Source: CAMPKL01 sp963817465
Lineage (GTDB): Bacteria; Acidobacteriota; Terriglobia; Bryobacterales; UBA6623
Direction of reading: 5' to 3'
Length of the DNA stretch: 64,000 nucleotides
Assembly (NCBI GenBank): GCA_963817465.1
Contig: CAWFOP010000023.1
Coordinates: 151,485 to 215,484, forward strand
Positions 48,639-57,524 of this stretch are shown piece after piece. The notes below the pieces were generated by a model. The model ran no database searches and was not told the DNA's origin. It was given only the letters and a program-made list of their open reading frames with translations. A program made the position numbers and the translations under genes. Numbering within the stretch: the stretch's first letter is position 1; each line of letters begins with the position of its first letter.

Positions 48639-50696
48639 ATGACCAACCTCGCATCGTTGATCCCATATATCGGTCTGCTCGGACTGGCCTTCGCGGCCGG
48701 CAGTTTTGTGGCGGTCGGGCGCAAGTCCGCCGGAAATGAACGCATGCGTGAAATCGGGGCGCTGATTCACGCGGGCGCCATGGCGTTTCTGCGTCGACAG
48801 TACAGCATTCTTGCCGTGTTCATCGTCTTCGTCGCCGCCTTGATCGCTTGGCAGTTGAACGTGCAGACCGCCGGTTGCTTTATCGCCGGTGCGATTTCTT
48901 CGATTTTGGCCGGGTTCATCGGGATGCAGGCGGCGACACGGGCGAACATGCGCACCAGTGAAGCGGCTCGCGCGGAAGGCTCGGGCGGCGCGCTGATGGT
49001 GGCCTTCGGCGGCGGCGCCGTGATGGGCTTGGCGGTGGCCGGGCTGGGGCTGATCGGCGTCGGCACGCTGGCTCTGATGTTCGCTGATCCTCAACAAGCG
49101 GTCTATATCAACGGCTACGCCATGGGCGCCAGCTCGATCGCGCTGTTCGCGCGCGTCGGCGGCGGCATCTTTACGAAGGCGGCCGACGTGGGCGCCGACC
49201 TGGTGGGCAAGGTCGAGGCGGGGATTCCCGAGGACGACCCGCGCAACCCGGGCGTGATCGCCGACAACGTCGGCGACAACGTGGGCGACGTGGCGGGCAT
49301 GGGCGCCGATATTTTCGAGTCGTATGTGGGATCGATGATCGCAACGATGGCGATCGCCGCGACGCTGACGCCGGCCGGCCTGGTCGCGCTGGGAGACGGA
49401 TTGACGGGCGACGCCCTCAAGTCGGCCCTGATGGGCCTGCCGCTGGCTCTGGCCGCCGTGGGCTTGGTCGGCTCCGTGCTGGGGATCATCTCGATTCAAG
49501 CGCTCAAGGGCATGGGGCCGGCCGCCGCCTTGCGCTATTCGGCGTGGGGCGCCGCGGTGGTGTTCCTGATCGGAGGATACGTGTTGATCTCCGGCATGGG
49601 CGTGAGCAACGGCGTGTTCAACGCTGTTTTGGCCGGCACCATCGCCGGCGTCGCAATCGGCTACATCACGGAGTACTACACGTCGATGGGGCCGGTGCAG
49701 GAGATCGCCGAAGCCTCGCGCATGGGCTATGCGACGAACATCATTTCGGGTCTGGCCGTCGGATTTCGCAGTTGCGCCTTGCCGCTGGCGATGATTTGCG
49801 GCGCGATCTACGTGTCGCACAGCGTAGCCGGTCTCTACGGTATCGGCATCGCGGCGGTGGGCATGCTGGCGACGGTCGGCATCACGATGAGCGTCGATGC
49901 CTACGGGCCGATCGCCGACAACGCCGGCGGCATCTCTGAAATGGCGGCCCTGGGGCCGGAAGTTCGCGCTATCACTGATGAGCTCGACTCGCTGGGTAAT
50001 ACGACCGCCGCGATGGGCAAGGGATTCGCGATCGGGTCGGCGGCCTTGGCCGCGTTGGCGTTGTTCTCCGCCTATACGCAGGCCATCGACGCCGTCCGCC
50101 TGCGGGCCGGCTTGGAGCCGATCGTGATTGCGCTCAATGACGCGGATGTCGTCATCGGCTTGTTGCTGGGCGGCGTGTTGCCGTTCATCATCGCCGCGAT
50201 GACGATGAGCAGCGTCGGCCGCGCCGCTGAAAAGATGATCGACGAGATTCGCCGTCAGTTCCGCGAGATCAAGGGACTGCTGCAGGGTGAGGAAGGCGTC
50301 CGCCCGGACGCCGCCCGCTGCGTCGACATCGCCACGCGCGCCGCCTTGCGCGAGATGGTGCGGCCGGGCCTGGTGGCGGTCGCCACTCCCGTCGTCATCG
50401 GATACGTACTGGGTCCGGCGGCGCTGGGCGGGGCCTTGGCCGGCGCCACCGTCACCGGCGTGCTCCTGGCCCTGTTCATGGCGAATTCGGGCGGCGCGTG
50501 GGACAACGCCAAGAAAGCGATCGAGAAGGGCGACGTAAAGGGCGAGGCCAAGGGCGGCGACGCCCATAAGGCGGCCGTGGTCGGCGACACCGTCGGCGAT
50601 CCCTTCAAAGACACCTCAGGCCCGTCGATGAACATCCTCATCAAGCTGATGTCGATCGTGGCTCTGGTGATCGCGCCGCTGATCGCGTTGATCTAG
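48639..50696 (+). CDS. hppA: Membrane-bound ion-translocating pyrophosphatase
   Basis: A 685-residue integral membrane pyrophosphatase with about 15-16 helices. It couples PPi hydrolysis to H+ (or Na+) pumping. Substrate and metal-site segments visible are ADVGADLVGKVEAGIPEDDPRNP, ADNVGDNVGDVAGMGADIFES, and the C-terminal GDTVGDPFKDTSGPSMNILIKLMSIV. The GNTTAAMGKGFAIGSAAL region has Ala rather than Lys at the position that distinguishes K+-dependent from K+-independent enzymes, so it is probably K+-dependent. The start at 48639 fits the first helix; a longer in-frame start (48576) is less likely. It is convergent with the GntR regulator. Confidence 0.95.
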   Translation: MTNLASLIPYIGLLGLAFAAGSFVAVGRKSAGNERMREIGALIHAGAMAFLRRQYSILAVFIVFVAALIAWQLNVQTAGCFIAGAISSILAGFIGMQAATRANMRTSEAARAEGSGGALMVAFGGGAVMGLAVAGLGLIGVGTLALMFADPQQAVYINGYAMGASSIALFARVGGGIFTKAADVGADLVGKVEAGIPEDDPRNPGVIADNVGDNVGDVAGMGADIFESYVGSMIATMAIAATLTPAGLVALGDGLTGDALKSALMGLPLALAAVGLVGSVLGIISIQALKGMGPAAALRYSAWGAAVVFLIGGYVLISGMGVSNGVFNAVLAGTIAGVAIGYITEYYTSMGPVQEIAEASRMGYATNIISGLAVGFRSCALPLAMICGAIYVSHSVAGLYGIGIAAVGMLATVGITMSVDAYGPIADNAGGISEMAALGPEVRAITDELDSLGNTTAAMGKGFAIGSAALAALALFSAYTQAIDAVRLRAGLEPIVIALNDADVVIGLLLGGVLPFIIAAMTMSSVGRAAEKMIDEIRRQFREIKGLLQGEEGVRPDAARCVDIATRAALREMVRPGLVAVATPVVIGYVLGPAALGGALAGATVTGVLLALFMANSGGAWDNAKKAIEKGDVKGEAKGGDAHKAAVVGDTVGDPFKDTSGPSMNILIKLMSIVALVIAPLIALI

Positions 50697-50717
50697 GGCA
50701 ACGCGACGGCGCTAAAC

Positions 50718-51341
50718 TCAATCTTCGTCGATGTCGGCGTACGAGGGCGCCAGATGACTCTCGAGAGCCCGGCGGGCGAGCTTGGGATCGCCCGAGCGCA
50801 GGGCGTCGATCACTTCTTTGTGGCGGGGGTAGGGGTCGGGCTCTTCAATATTGCGGTCGGCCCGTTGCAAGGTGATGAAGGCGAACAAAGGCGTGGTGAG
50901 CTGGTCGAGCAGATTGACGAGCGTCGGCATGCCGGCGCGCTCCCAGATGTAGCGGTGGAACTCGAGCTCGGTGTCCGCCAGCTTGGGGTAATCCCGCGCC
51001 GCCGCGGCCTGCTGAATCGCGGCGAGCCGGCTCTCGAGCTCGGCGAACTGCGACCCGTCCATACGCTTTGACGCTTCCTCCCAGGCCAGACCTTCGAGCA
51101 GGATACGAATGCGCAGCCGATCCTGCACTTCCGCCGGCGACAAGCTGTTGACGAAGCTGCCCTTGTTCGGGACTCTGCGCACCAAGCCCATCTGGTCGAG
51201 CTGGCTCAGAGCCTCGCGCACGGTGGTTTGGCTCACGCCGAGCTGGCGAGCGATGTGCGATTCGAGGATTTGCGAGCCCGGCCGGAATTGGCCTGAAAAG
51301 ATCGCGCGGCGAAGCGCCTGCGCCACCTGCGAGGCGAGCAA
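50718..51341 (-). CDS. GntR-family (FCD) transcriptional regulator
   Basis: A regulator with an N-terminal winged helix (QVAQALRRAIFSGQFRPGSQILESHIARQLGVSQTTVREALSQLDQMGLV) and a C-terminal all-helical FCD ligand domain. FCD regulators usually respond to organic or sugar acids. The given start is a TTG at 51341, but this truncates the conserved lead-in. The same frame extends upstream without a normal start codon until a stop near 51400; an ACG at 51378-51380 lies 8 nt after GGGGAGG and would give SSSPQLKPLKNGLLASQ. A non-canonical ACG start is possible. The regulator's target is not evident from the neighbours. Confidence 0.85.
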   Translation of the reverse strand: MLASQVAQALRRAIFSGQFRPGSQILESHIARQLGVSQTTVREALSQLDQMGLVRRVPNKGSFVNSLSPAEVQDRLRIRILLEGLAWEEASKRMDGSQFAELESRLAAIQQAAAARDYPKLADTELEFHRYIWERAGMPTLVNLLDQLTTPLFAFITLQRADRNIEEPDPYPRHKEVIDALRSGDPKLARRALESHLAPSYADIDED

Positions 51342-51451
51342 TCCGTTCTTGAGCGGCTTGAGCTGAGGGGAAGAAGACGTGGCGGGATCCTCCCCTTAGG
51401 ATGTACCACTGCGATGGTTAACAGGTCAAATATTCGACGCGCCGCCGCCGG

Positions 51452-52003
51452 TCACTCACCGGAAGACGAGGCGGCTGCGGCGAAAACCTGCTCGAACTCG
51501 GCCTGTGCATCGGGCCCTAAGCGCTCGGCCATCGCGGCGAACGCGTCGCGGCGAAAGTCGAAGTGCTTCGAGCGCGGCACCTGCTCCAGGCGGTCGACGA
51601 GCTGGATCTTGAGCAGGTCGTCGAAGTCCTCGGGCGAGATTTCGACTTCGCCGCCGTCCAGTCGGTTGTTCATGCGGTAGGGCGGGGTCCCGCGCATGAC
51701 CTCGCGGTCGAAGGTGTCGTAATCGACGGCGCAGTTGAGGTAGGCCAGGCGCTCGGGGCGCTCGCCGATGAGGGCGCGCACCTCCTCGCGACGGTCGAGC
51801 TCGAGCTTGAACCGCTGGAACAAGCCCGTGCCGTAGATCGAGTGAAACAGGCCGGCCAGGGCCAACTCTTCGTCGTAGCCCCAGCGCTTCATGTCGCGGT
51901 AGACCGTGAAGCAGTGGCCCATATAGGTGCCGCCGGTATGGCCGACGTCTTCGGCGGCCAGGGAGTGAAAGAACGTGACGAGCTCATCGAATGAAGCGGG
52001 CAT
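51452..52003 (-). CDS. DUF6817 HD-domain-like protein
   Basis: A 183-residue protein with an HD-type helical pattern: HTGGTYMGHCFTVYRDMKRWGYDEELALAGLFHSIYGT at 23-58, followed by REEVRALIGERPERLAYLNC. This matches the DUF6817 family, which resembles HD phosphohydrolases and often accompanies carbohydrate metabolism genes. There is no signal peptide. The gene is upstream of a small 57-residue gene and convergent with nothing; its substrate is unknown. Histidine and aspartate positions are compatible with a metal site, but not proof of activity. Confidence 0.7.
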   Translation of the reverse strand: MPASFDELVTFFHSLAAEDVGHTGGTYMGHCFTVYRDMKRWGYDEELALAGLFHSIYGTGLFQRFKLELDRREEVRALIGERPERLAYLNCAVDYDTFDREVMRGTPPYRMNNRLDGGEVEISPEDFDDLLKIQLVDRLEQVPRSKHFDFRRDAFAAMAERLGPDAQAEFEQVFAAAASSSGE

Positions 52004-52066
52004 TACAACGCAGATTGTAGCTCGCGATGGCGCTACCGGCGGCGCTTTGGCGAGTGTGGTCCGACT

Positions 52067-52240
52067 CTATTCGGCGGCTGCGTCCCGCCGCCGTTCCGCG
52101 ATCAGTTCGTCCACAAGCGAACGCTTACCGCTCGTGAGCTCCTTAACCTTCGCTTGCAACACCCGAAGGGCCTCTTGTCTGGACGCGGGCCGCTCCTTCC
52201 GACTTCGCTTCTCCTCTGGCACGCTCGATCCCTTTCTCAC
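52067..52240 (-). CDS. Small 57-residue protein coupled to the sugar dehydrogenase
   Basis: A 57-residue basic/acidic helical protein (EEKRSRKERPASRQEALRV, then KSLVDELIAERRRDAAAE). Its GTG start overlaps the dehydrogenase stop as GTGA (52237-52240), so it is translationally coupled. The C-terminal SLVDELIAERRRDAA resembles antitoxin tails (VapB/RHH type), but no toxin gene is adjacent. A second in-frame GTG at 52222 has AGGAG-like sequence nearby. Real but of unknown role. Confidence 0.45.
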   Translation of the reverse strand: MRKGSSVPEEKRSRKERPASRQEALRVLQAKVKELTSGKRSLVDELIAERRRDAAAE

Positions 52241-54051
52241 TTCAGCGTCTCGATGAACGCCATGATCTTCAGGATATCGTCCTGGCTGACGCGATTGCCG
52301 AACGCCTGCATGGCGCCCGACGCGCCGCCGTAGATCACTTCGAACATGCCCACAGCGGTCTTCACGCGCGGGTAATGCACTTCGTCGTCGACCAGATTGG
52401 AGCCGATGCGTCCCGTACCGTCGGACAGATGGCAGCCGGCGCACCATTGCTGATAGGCCTTGCCGCCGGCCGCGACGGCGGCCGCGTCGCCGCTGTAAGA
52501 GTTCTCGCCGGTCTGGTGGAAATGCTCGACGGCGGCCGTCACCGTCTCGTTGGGCATCATGTTGAGCTCGAGCGGTTGATTATCGAGCGCGCTGCGGAAA
52601 GTCGGGGGACCGCCGGTCGCCTCGCTCACCTCGGTCGTCTCTGACACCGTGCGCGCCGTCTCCGCTCCAGCCGGGACCTGATCGGCGGGAACCACTCGCC
52701 ACAGCGCGCCCGGCGGATTGCCCGAAGCGCCCTTGTCGGACGTGTAGAAGCAGTAGCAATTCACGGCCAGCACGTTGCCGTCTTCGTCGTAGCCTCCGGC
52801 GGTGAACTGCAAGTTGGTATGCAGCAGCTCTTGAAGCTGCCACTTCGAGTTCGCGCTGTCCCAGCCCAGGCCGAAGAGGCGACCCGAGCACCAGTCGCCG
52901 ACCAGATAGACGCCCTTCATGCCGCCGTAGTTGGCGACGCCGAGGCCCTCGATCGAGCAGCCCCAGCCGTCCTGGAGCGGGGCGGCGCCGGGGTAGGGGA
53001 TCTCGTGCGGATACTCGGCCGCGGGCATCACGCCCACCGGGGCGCACTGGTCGTCGGGTCCGGTCATCGGGAAGCATTTGGTGCCGTTCAAGAAGTTCCA
53101 GCCGTAGTTCTCGCCGCCCTTGCTCGACGCCGGTTGATAGTCGATCTCTTCCCAGTGGTTCTGGCCGACATCGGCGATGAACAGGTCGCCGGTCGCGGGG
53201 TCGAAGGAGAACTCATAAGGGTTGCGCAAGCCGTAGGCCCAGATCTCCGGCAAGGAGCGCGTCTTGATCTTGTTGAACTGCTCTTCGGTGACCCCGAAAA
53301 GCACCATCAGCCGTTCTTTGGCGGCTTGGGCGAAGGGGTTGTCGGCCGGTATTTTGTACGGAACGGTGTCGTCGTCGACGTCCACATCGATGCGCAGCAT
53401 CTTGCCGAGCCGCACGGTCAGGTCCTGGCCTGCGCCGTAAGGGTCGCCCTCCCAGCCGCCGTCGCCCAAGGCGATGTACAGGTAGCCGTCGGGGCCGAAT
53501 TCGAGCTGTCCGCCGTTGTGGTTGTAATAGGGCTGCTCGACGCGCATGATGACCTTGGCGGTCTGGTTCGTCCGCTCTTTCGTCATCACGTTCGGGCTGC
53601 TCGGGTCGACCTGAAAACGCACGATGACCCCGTCGCCGTTGAACGGCAGCGAAGCGTAGTGCACGTAAAAGTAGCCGTTCGTCTTGAAGTCGGGATGGAA
53701 GGCGATCGAGTACAGGCCCTGCTCCACGAACCCGGTCTGCACGTCGTTGCCGAGGGGGTTGATGTTGGTCAGGTCGAGGAAGGGCTCCGGCTGCACTTTG
53801 CCGCTTTTGTCGACGATGCGCACGCGTCCGATGCGCTCGGTGACGAAGATGCGGCCCGAGCCGTCGCCTGCGCTGGCGGCGTTGGTTGGGTCGACGAAGC
53901 CGTCGGCGATCTTGACCAAGGCGACCTTCGGGGCGCCGGGCAGGACGCCCCCGGGACGGGCCACTTCAGCGGCTGTTGGGGGGACCGTCTGGGCGGCCAG
54001 AAACGCGGCGCCGGCGAGCGCAAAAATGACGATGGAAAAGCGAGCGATCAT
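52237..54051 (-). CDS. PQQ-dependent aldose sugar dehydrogenase with C-terminal cytochrome c
   Basis: A 604-residue secreted soluble glucose/sorbosone-dehydrogenase (GSDH)-type enzyme. After a signal peptide, propeller features are GSGRIFVTERIGRVRIVD, LYSIAFHPDFKTNGYFYVHY, YNHNGGQLEFGPDGYLYIALGDG, and EIWAYGLRNPYEFSFDPATGDLFIADVGQN. The C-terminal ~100 residues are a cytochrome c with CAGCH (537-541). It oxidises an aldose and passes electrons to the haem. A 57-residue gene overlaps its 3' end. It is followed downstream by DUF6817 and preceded (divergently) by nothing close; the sialidase-like gene is 52 bp upstream on the same strand. Confidence 0.9.
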   Translation of the reverse strand: MIARFSIVIFALAGAAFLAAQTVPPTAAEVARPGGVLPGAPKVALVKIADGFVDPTNAASAGDGSGRIFVTERIGRVRIVDKSGKVQPEPFLDLTNINPLGNDVQTGFVEQGLYSIAFHPDFKTNGYFYVHYASLPFNGDGVIVRFQVDPSSPNVMTKERTNQTAKVIMRVEQPYYNHNGGQLEFGPDGYLYIALGDGGWEGDPYGAGQDLTVRLGKMLRIDVDVDDDTVPYKIPADNPFAQAAKERLMVLFGVTEEQFNKIKTRSLPEIWAYGLRNPYEFSFDPATGDLFIADVGQNHWEEIDYQPASSKGGENYGWNFLNGTKCFPMTGPDDQCAPVGVMPAAEYPHEIPYPGAAPLQDGWGCSIEGLGVANYGGMKGVYLVGDWCSGRLFGLGWDSANSKWQLQELLHTNLQFTAGGYDEDGNVLAVNCYCFYTSDKGASGNPPGALWRVVPADQVPAGAETARTVSETTEVSEATGGPPTFRSALDNQPLELNMMPNETVTAAVEHFHQTGENSYSGDAAAVAAGGKAYQQWCAGCHLSDGTGRIGSNLVDDEVHYPRVKTAVGMFEVIYGGASGAMQAFGNRVSQDDILKIMAFIETLK

Positions 54052-54103
54052 GAGCGAATGAGGGCCTCCGAACCGGATGTCCGAACGGCGGTATGGTAGC
54101 AGA

Positions 54104-55201
54104 CTACAAACGCCAAATCGCTTGTCGCAGAACGGCCTTGGGCGACGAAGCGAGTTTCTCGTACCAGACGGTGAGCAGCGCGCCGTCGGCCAGTTCCACC
54201 GTCGAGGGATAGCCCAAGTCGCCCGACGCGCCGTCGGCGGAGATCGTGATCGGGTCGGACCACGTTGCGCCGCGGTCGTCGCTGACGCGGGCCTGGTTGC
54301 CGTAGGGCTCGCGACGGTAGCCGTATGACATCACCAAGCGGCCGTCCTTCAGCTTGACCAAATGCGACGGCAGACCCCAGACGCCGATGCCGCGCGGAAC
54401 GCTCCACGTCTTGCCGCCGTCGTCGGATTCAGTTTGTAAAGTTTCACGGTCGTTGACCTTGTTGTGGTTGCGGATGTGGGCGACCAGACGGCCCCGCCCG
54501 GCGTCCACGACGTGCAGCTCGTGGTAGGCGCGATGGTCGTCGCCGGGCCGGGCGGGGATCGCCGCCAGCCGGCTCCATGTCCTGCCGTGGTCGCTCGACT
54601 CGGCGACGCCGATGCGCTGCTGTTGCGTCCAAAGCTCCTTGCCGGCATAGAGCAGCCGTCCGTCGTCGAGCAGCGCGGGGCCGTGCGGGCTGTTCACCGG
54701 CACGCGGTAGGGCTGCGACCAAAGCAGCCCGTCTTCGGAGCGCAGCATCCACGTGCCGAGAAGACTCTTGCGCTGCTCGGGCGTCGTACGCGCCTCGACC
54801 GCGCGCCACGCCTCGGGATCTTGCGCGTGGCGGTTCGGCTCTTCATAGGCGAGAGAAGTGAACGTTGTGGCCAGCAGTGAGCCGTCGGCGGCCTCGACTA
54901 CACCGGAATCGCGGTCGTCGATCGGGGAATCGAGCAGCACCTGAGGCCAACTCCAGTTGGCGCCGTCGTCATCGGAGGTCATCAGCTCGACGCGGCCGAA
55001 GGGGCAGACATGCGACTCGCGTCCGCCCGAGTACGCCAGGAGCAACCGCCCCGTCCGCGTCCGGGCCAGCGTCGGCCAGCCGTGATAGTGATTCGCGTCG
55101 CGGCTGATGACGCGCGCCTCGGCGCCCGCGGACGCCGGCGCCGCACGGGCGGCGAGAGCGAGCGCGGCGGAACCGAGAAAGCGGCGGCGGGAAGGTCGCA
55201 T
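54104..55201 (-). CDS. Secreted BNR-repeat sialidase-like propeller
   Basis: A 365-residue protein with a Tat-type leader (SRRRFLGSAALALAARAAPASA). The body is a six-bladed sialidase-type propeller with Asp-box-like turns: SDDDGANWSWP, SSDHGRTWSR, SDDGGKTWSVP, SDDRGATWSDP. Catalytic residues of true sialidases (Arg triad, Tyr, Asp) are not clearly all present, so the substrate may be another sugar or uronate. It is exported and probably acts on polymers or glycoconjugates. It is divergent from the hypothetical gene at 55266 and upstream of the sugar dehydrogenase. Confidence 0.86.
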   Translation of the reverse strand: MRPSRRRFLGSAALALAARAAPASAGAEARVISRDANHYHGWPTLARTRTGRLLLAYSGGRESHVCPFGRVELMTSDDDGANWSWPQVLLDSPIDDRDSGVVEAADGSLLATTFTSLAYEEPNRHAQDPEAWRAVEARTTPEQRKSLLGTWMLRSEDGLLWSQPYRVPVNSPHGPALLDDGRLLYAGKELWTQQQRIGVAESSDHGRTWSRLAAIPARPGDDHRAYHELHVVDAGRGRLVAHIRNHNKVNDRETLQTESDDGGKTWSVPRGIGVWGLPSHLVKLKDGRLVMSYGYRREPYGNQARVSDDRGATWSDPITISADGASGDLGYPSTVELADGALLTVWYEKLASSPKAVLRQAIWRL

Positions 55202-55265
55202 GCGCCAAGGATAGGACTTTTTTACGTCGGCTTAACAGGATCTGCGTGAACCGCGGGAGCGCGGC

Positions 55266-55997
55266 GTGCGTCTCACAGTCAAGATGCGTCCCGTTGCCGC
55301 GGTGTTGTTTGCGAGCGCAGCCCTGCTTTGGGCAGGCGATTTCTGGGAGTCCAAGCCGCCCGAGGAGTGGACTGCGTCGGAGGTCGATCAGTTCATTCAG
55401 GACTCGCCCTGGGCGCGGTCGGCTTCCGTCGAGTTTCACGGAGACCAGAGCGTGCCGCTGGGCGTCCCGACCGGCAGGCGCTCGAGGGGAATCGGTTTCC
55501 CCGGCGGCGGAGTCGGCTTCCCCGGATCGGGCGGCGGCATGCCTGACGGCGGTTGGGGCGGCAATCACGCCGTCGAGCCGGGCCGGTCGAAGGCTTTCGA
55601 GAGCGACGTGACGATCCGTTGGCGCAGCGCGCTGCCGATGCGGCAGGCGTTCGCGCGCACCAGCGGCGGCGATGCGGTCCCTCAGGAATACGTCGACCGC
55701 TATTACGTCATTGAGGCCAGCGCCTTGCCGGCCGCTATGGCGCACATCGCCGACGAGCCGGAGCATCTGCGACAGATCAGCCGCCTGGTGATCAAGGGCC
55801 GTGAGCCGATTCGCGCCAAGATGGTCGACATTCGGCCGCAGCCCGGCGCTCCCGGCTTGTATCTCTACTTCCCGCGCGACGCGGCCATCACGCCCGATGA
55901 CAAGGCGGTCGAACTCGAGATCACCAGCGACGAATTCGACGTCCACGCAAAATTCAAGCTCAAGGACATGCAGTACCGCGGCCGGCTGGAACTGTAA
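55266..55997 (+). CDS. Secreted hypothetical protein with WESKPPEEWT-type N-terminus
   Basis: A 243-residue protein with a signal peptide (MRPVAAVLFASAALLWAG) followed by DFWESKPPEEWTASEVDQFIQDSPWARSASVEF, a pattern common in Acidobacteriota secreted proteins that resemble GWxTD-containing families. A Gly-rich low-complexity loop (GFPGGGVGFPGSGGG) separates it from a C-terminal beta domain (VTIRWRSALPMRQAFA, YYVIEASALPAAMAH, GLYLYFPRDAA). The start is uncertain between GTG 55266 (with GGGAG upstream) and ATG 55284; the latter puts the signal peptide directly at the N-terminus. Function not known. Confidence 0.65.
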   Translation: MRLTVKMRPVAAVLFASAALLWAGDFWESKPPEEWTASEVDQFIQDSPWARSASVEFHGDQSVPLGVPTGRRSRGIGFPGGGVGFPGSGGGMPDGGWGGNHAVEPGRSKAFESDVTIRWRSALPMRQAFARTSGGDAVPQEYVDRYYVIEASALPAAMAHIADEPEHLRQISRLVIKGREPIRAKMVDIRPQPGAPGLYLYFPRDAAITPDDKAVELEITSDEFDVHAKFKLKDMQYRGRLEL

Positions 55998-56232
55998 GCC
56001 GCTCGCGCGAGCCGGCGGCGGCTAGACCGGCTCGATTCACGGGACTTTCCTCCACCCCCCGGGGTAAATATTGCGCAGCCGCGTGCGAGCGGTTCGCGCT
56101 CCTAGACGAAAGGTTCGCTCAGCGATGTAAACTCGTGCGATCGTGATGAACAAACGATTGGGCGTGAGTCGGCTCCAGTGTCAGGGATGCGAAGATCGAG
56201 CGCGCGGTCTCAACAGTCGCCGCCGGCGCGGC

Positions 56233-57508
56233 ATGCGCGCTCCGTTAAGCTGCGTCGTCGCGCCCAAGGCACGGCCCCTCGCGGCGCTCTGGCTCCTTTC
56301 CGCCCTGTCACTGACGGCCGTGTGCTGCTCGAGGACTGCGACCAATGGCGGCGAAGCCTCGGGCATTGGAGCTCAGGGTTCCGGGGATCAGGCGCTCGTG
56401 CTCGCGATGGCTGTGCTTGGCAAGGATGACCAAGGGAAGCCAAAGCCGTTGCCGGCCCGCGTGAACATCTTGGAAAAGACCGCATCGGGTTGGAGCTTGC
56501 GTTTCATCGAAGACCCCTCGAGCACCGCCTTTCACAAGGCGATGGCATACAAGACCGGTGACAACTCCGGGGGCCTGCTCACGCTGGGCGGCGCCGGCGC
56601 GGCCGTGAAGCTCTGGAGGCCGGACGGGAAGACAAAGACATTGTGGGAGGCGGACTTCGGCGGTAAGTTCAGCCGCATGCGCGACGCGGAGGTCGGGGAC
56701 ATCTACGGCGACGGCAGCTGCGGCTATCGCAGTCGTCACCCACGACCAGGGCGTAGTGGCCGTGCTGCGGCCGCAACCGTCAGGCGAATTTCACGTCGAC
56801 GAGCTCGACCGTCAGCCCGGCGTGATTGTTCACGAAGTCGAGCTCGGAGACCTCGACGGCGACGGCGTGCTCGAAGTCTACGCCACTCCCTCCGCCCCCA
56901 ATCGGATGGACGGCAGCCCGCAACACGGCCAGGTGGTGCGGTACGTTCCGGCGTTGCATAAGGGCCGCGAGGAGCTCGTCGACCTGGGCGATCGCCACGC
57001 GAAAGAGATTCTGGCGACGGACTTGGACCGTGACGGCCGAGACGAGCTCTATATTTCCGTGGAGGCCGTTTCCGGCGGGCAGGTCGAGATACGACGGTAC
57101 AGTGAGCCTGCCGGCGGCGAGCCCGCGGTGGAGACCGTGGCCCGGATCGATGACAAGCTCTGCCGCTTCTTGACCGCCGGCGATGTCGACGGCGATGGAA
57201 ACCGCGAGCTGGTGGCGGCCACCAACCAGCGCGGCCTTTGGCTGCTGCGTCCTCGTGCAGGCGAGTGGGAAGCGACGCTGATCGATGCGGACTCCTCAGG
57301 GTTCGAGCACGCTTCGATCCTGCTTGATCTCGACGGCGACGGGCGCGACGAATTGTATGTGGCGAGCGACCGCCAGTCCGAGGTTCGGCGCTACGATTGG
57401 GTCGACGGGACGTGGAAGAAGCAAGTTCTTTTCAAGTACGAAAGTGGGCTGACCGGATTCACCTGGAACATCATGCCCGTTCCAAGAAGTTTTCTGCCTA
57501 AAGGGTGA
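56233..57508 (+). pseudogene. FG-GAP/VCBS-repeat lipoprotein, frameshifted near 56719
   Basis: A lipoprotein with leader RPLAALWLLSALSLTAVCC (Cys31/32) and a body of FG-GAP-like repeats: VGDIYGDGS, VELGDLDGDGVLEVYA, LATDLDRDGRDELYI, GDVDGDGNRELVAAT, LLDLDGDGRDELYVAS, with calcium-type DxDxDG loops. The frame shifts by one at about 56719 (AIAVVTHDQGVVAVL resumes); without it the second half is misread. The repaired protein is about 424 residues, beta-propeller type. It lies 16 bp upstream of an arylsulfotransferase lipoprotein gene, and both are probably envelope-exposed. Function unknown. Confidence 0.8.
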
Positions 57509-57524
57509 GCCTGCGAGGATTCCA

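Noticed and set aside
48567..50567. A 666-codon open frame antisense to hppA
   Set aside because: His/Asp/Arg-rich shadow caused by high G+C codon bias opposite a clearly conserved pyrophosphatase.
52819..54099. A 426-codon open frame antisense to the sugar dehydrogenase
   Set aside because: Low-complexity shadow translation with no family features; the opposite strand is well supported.
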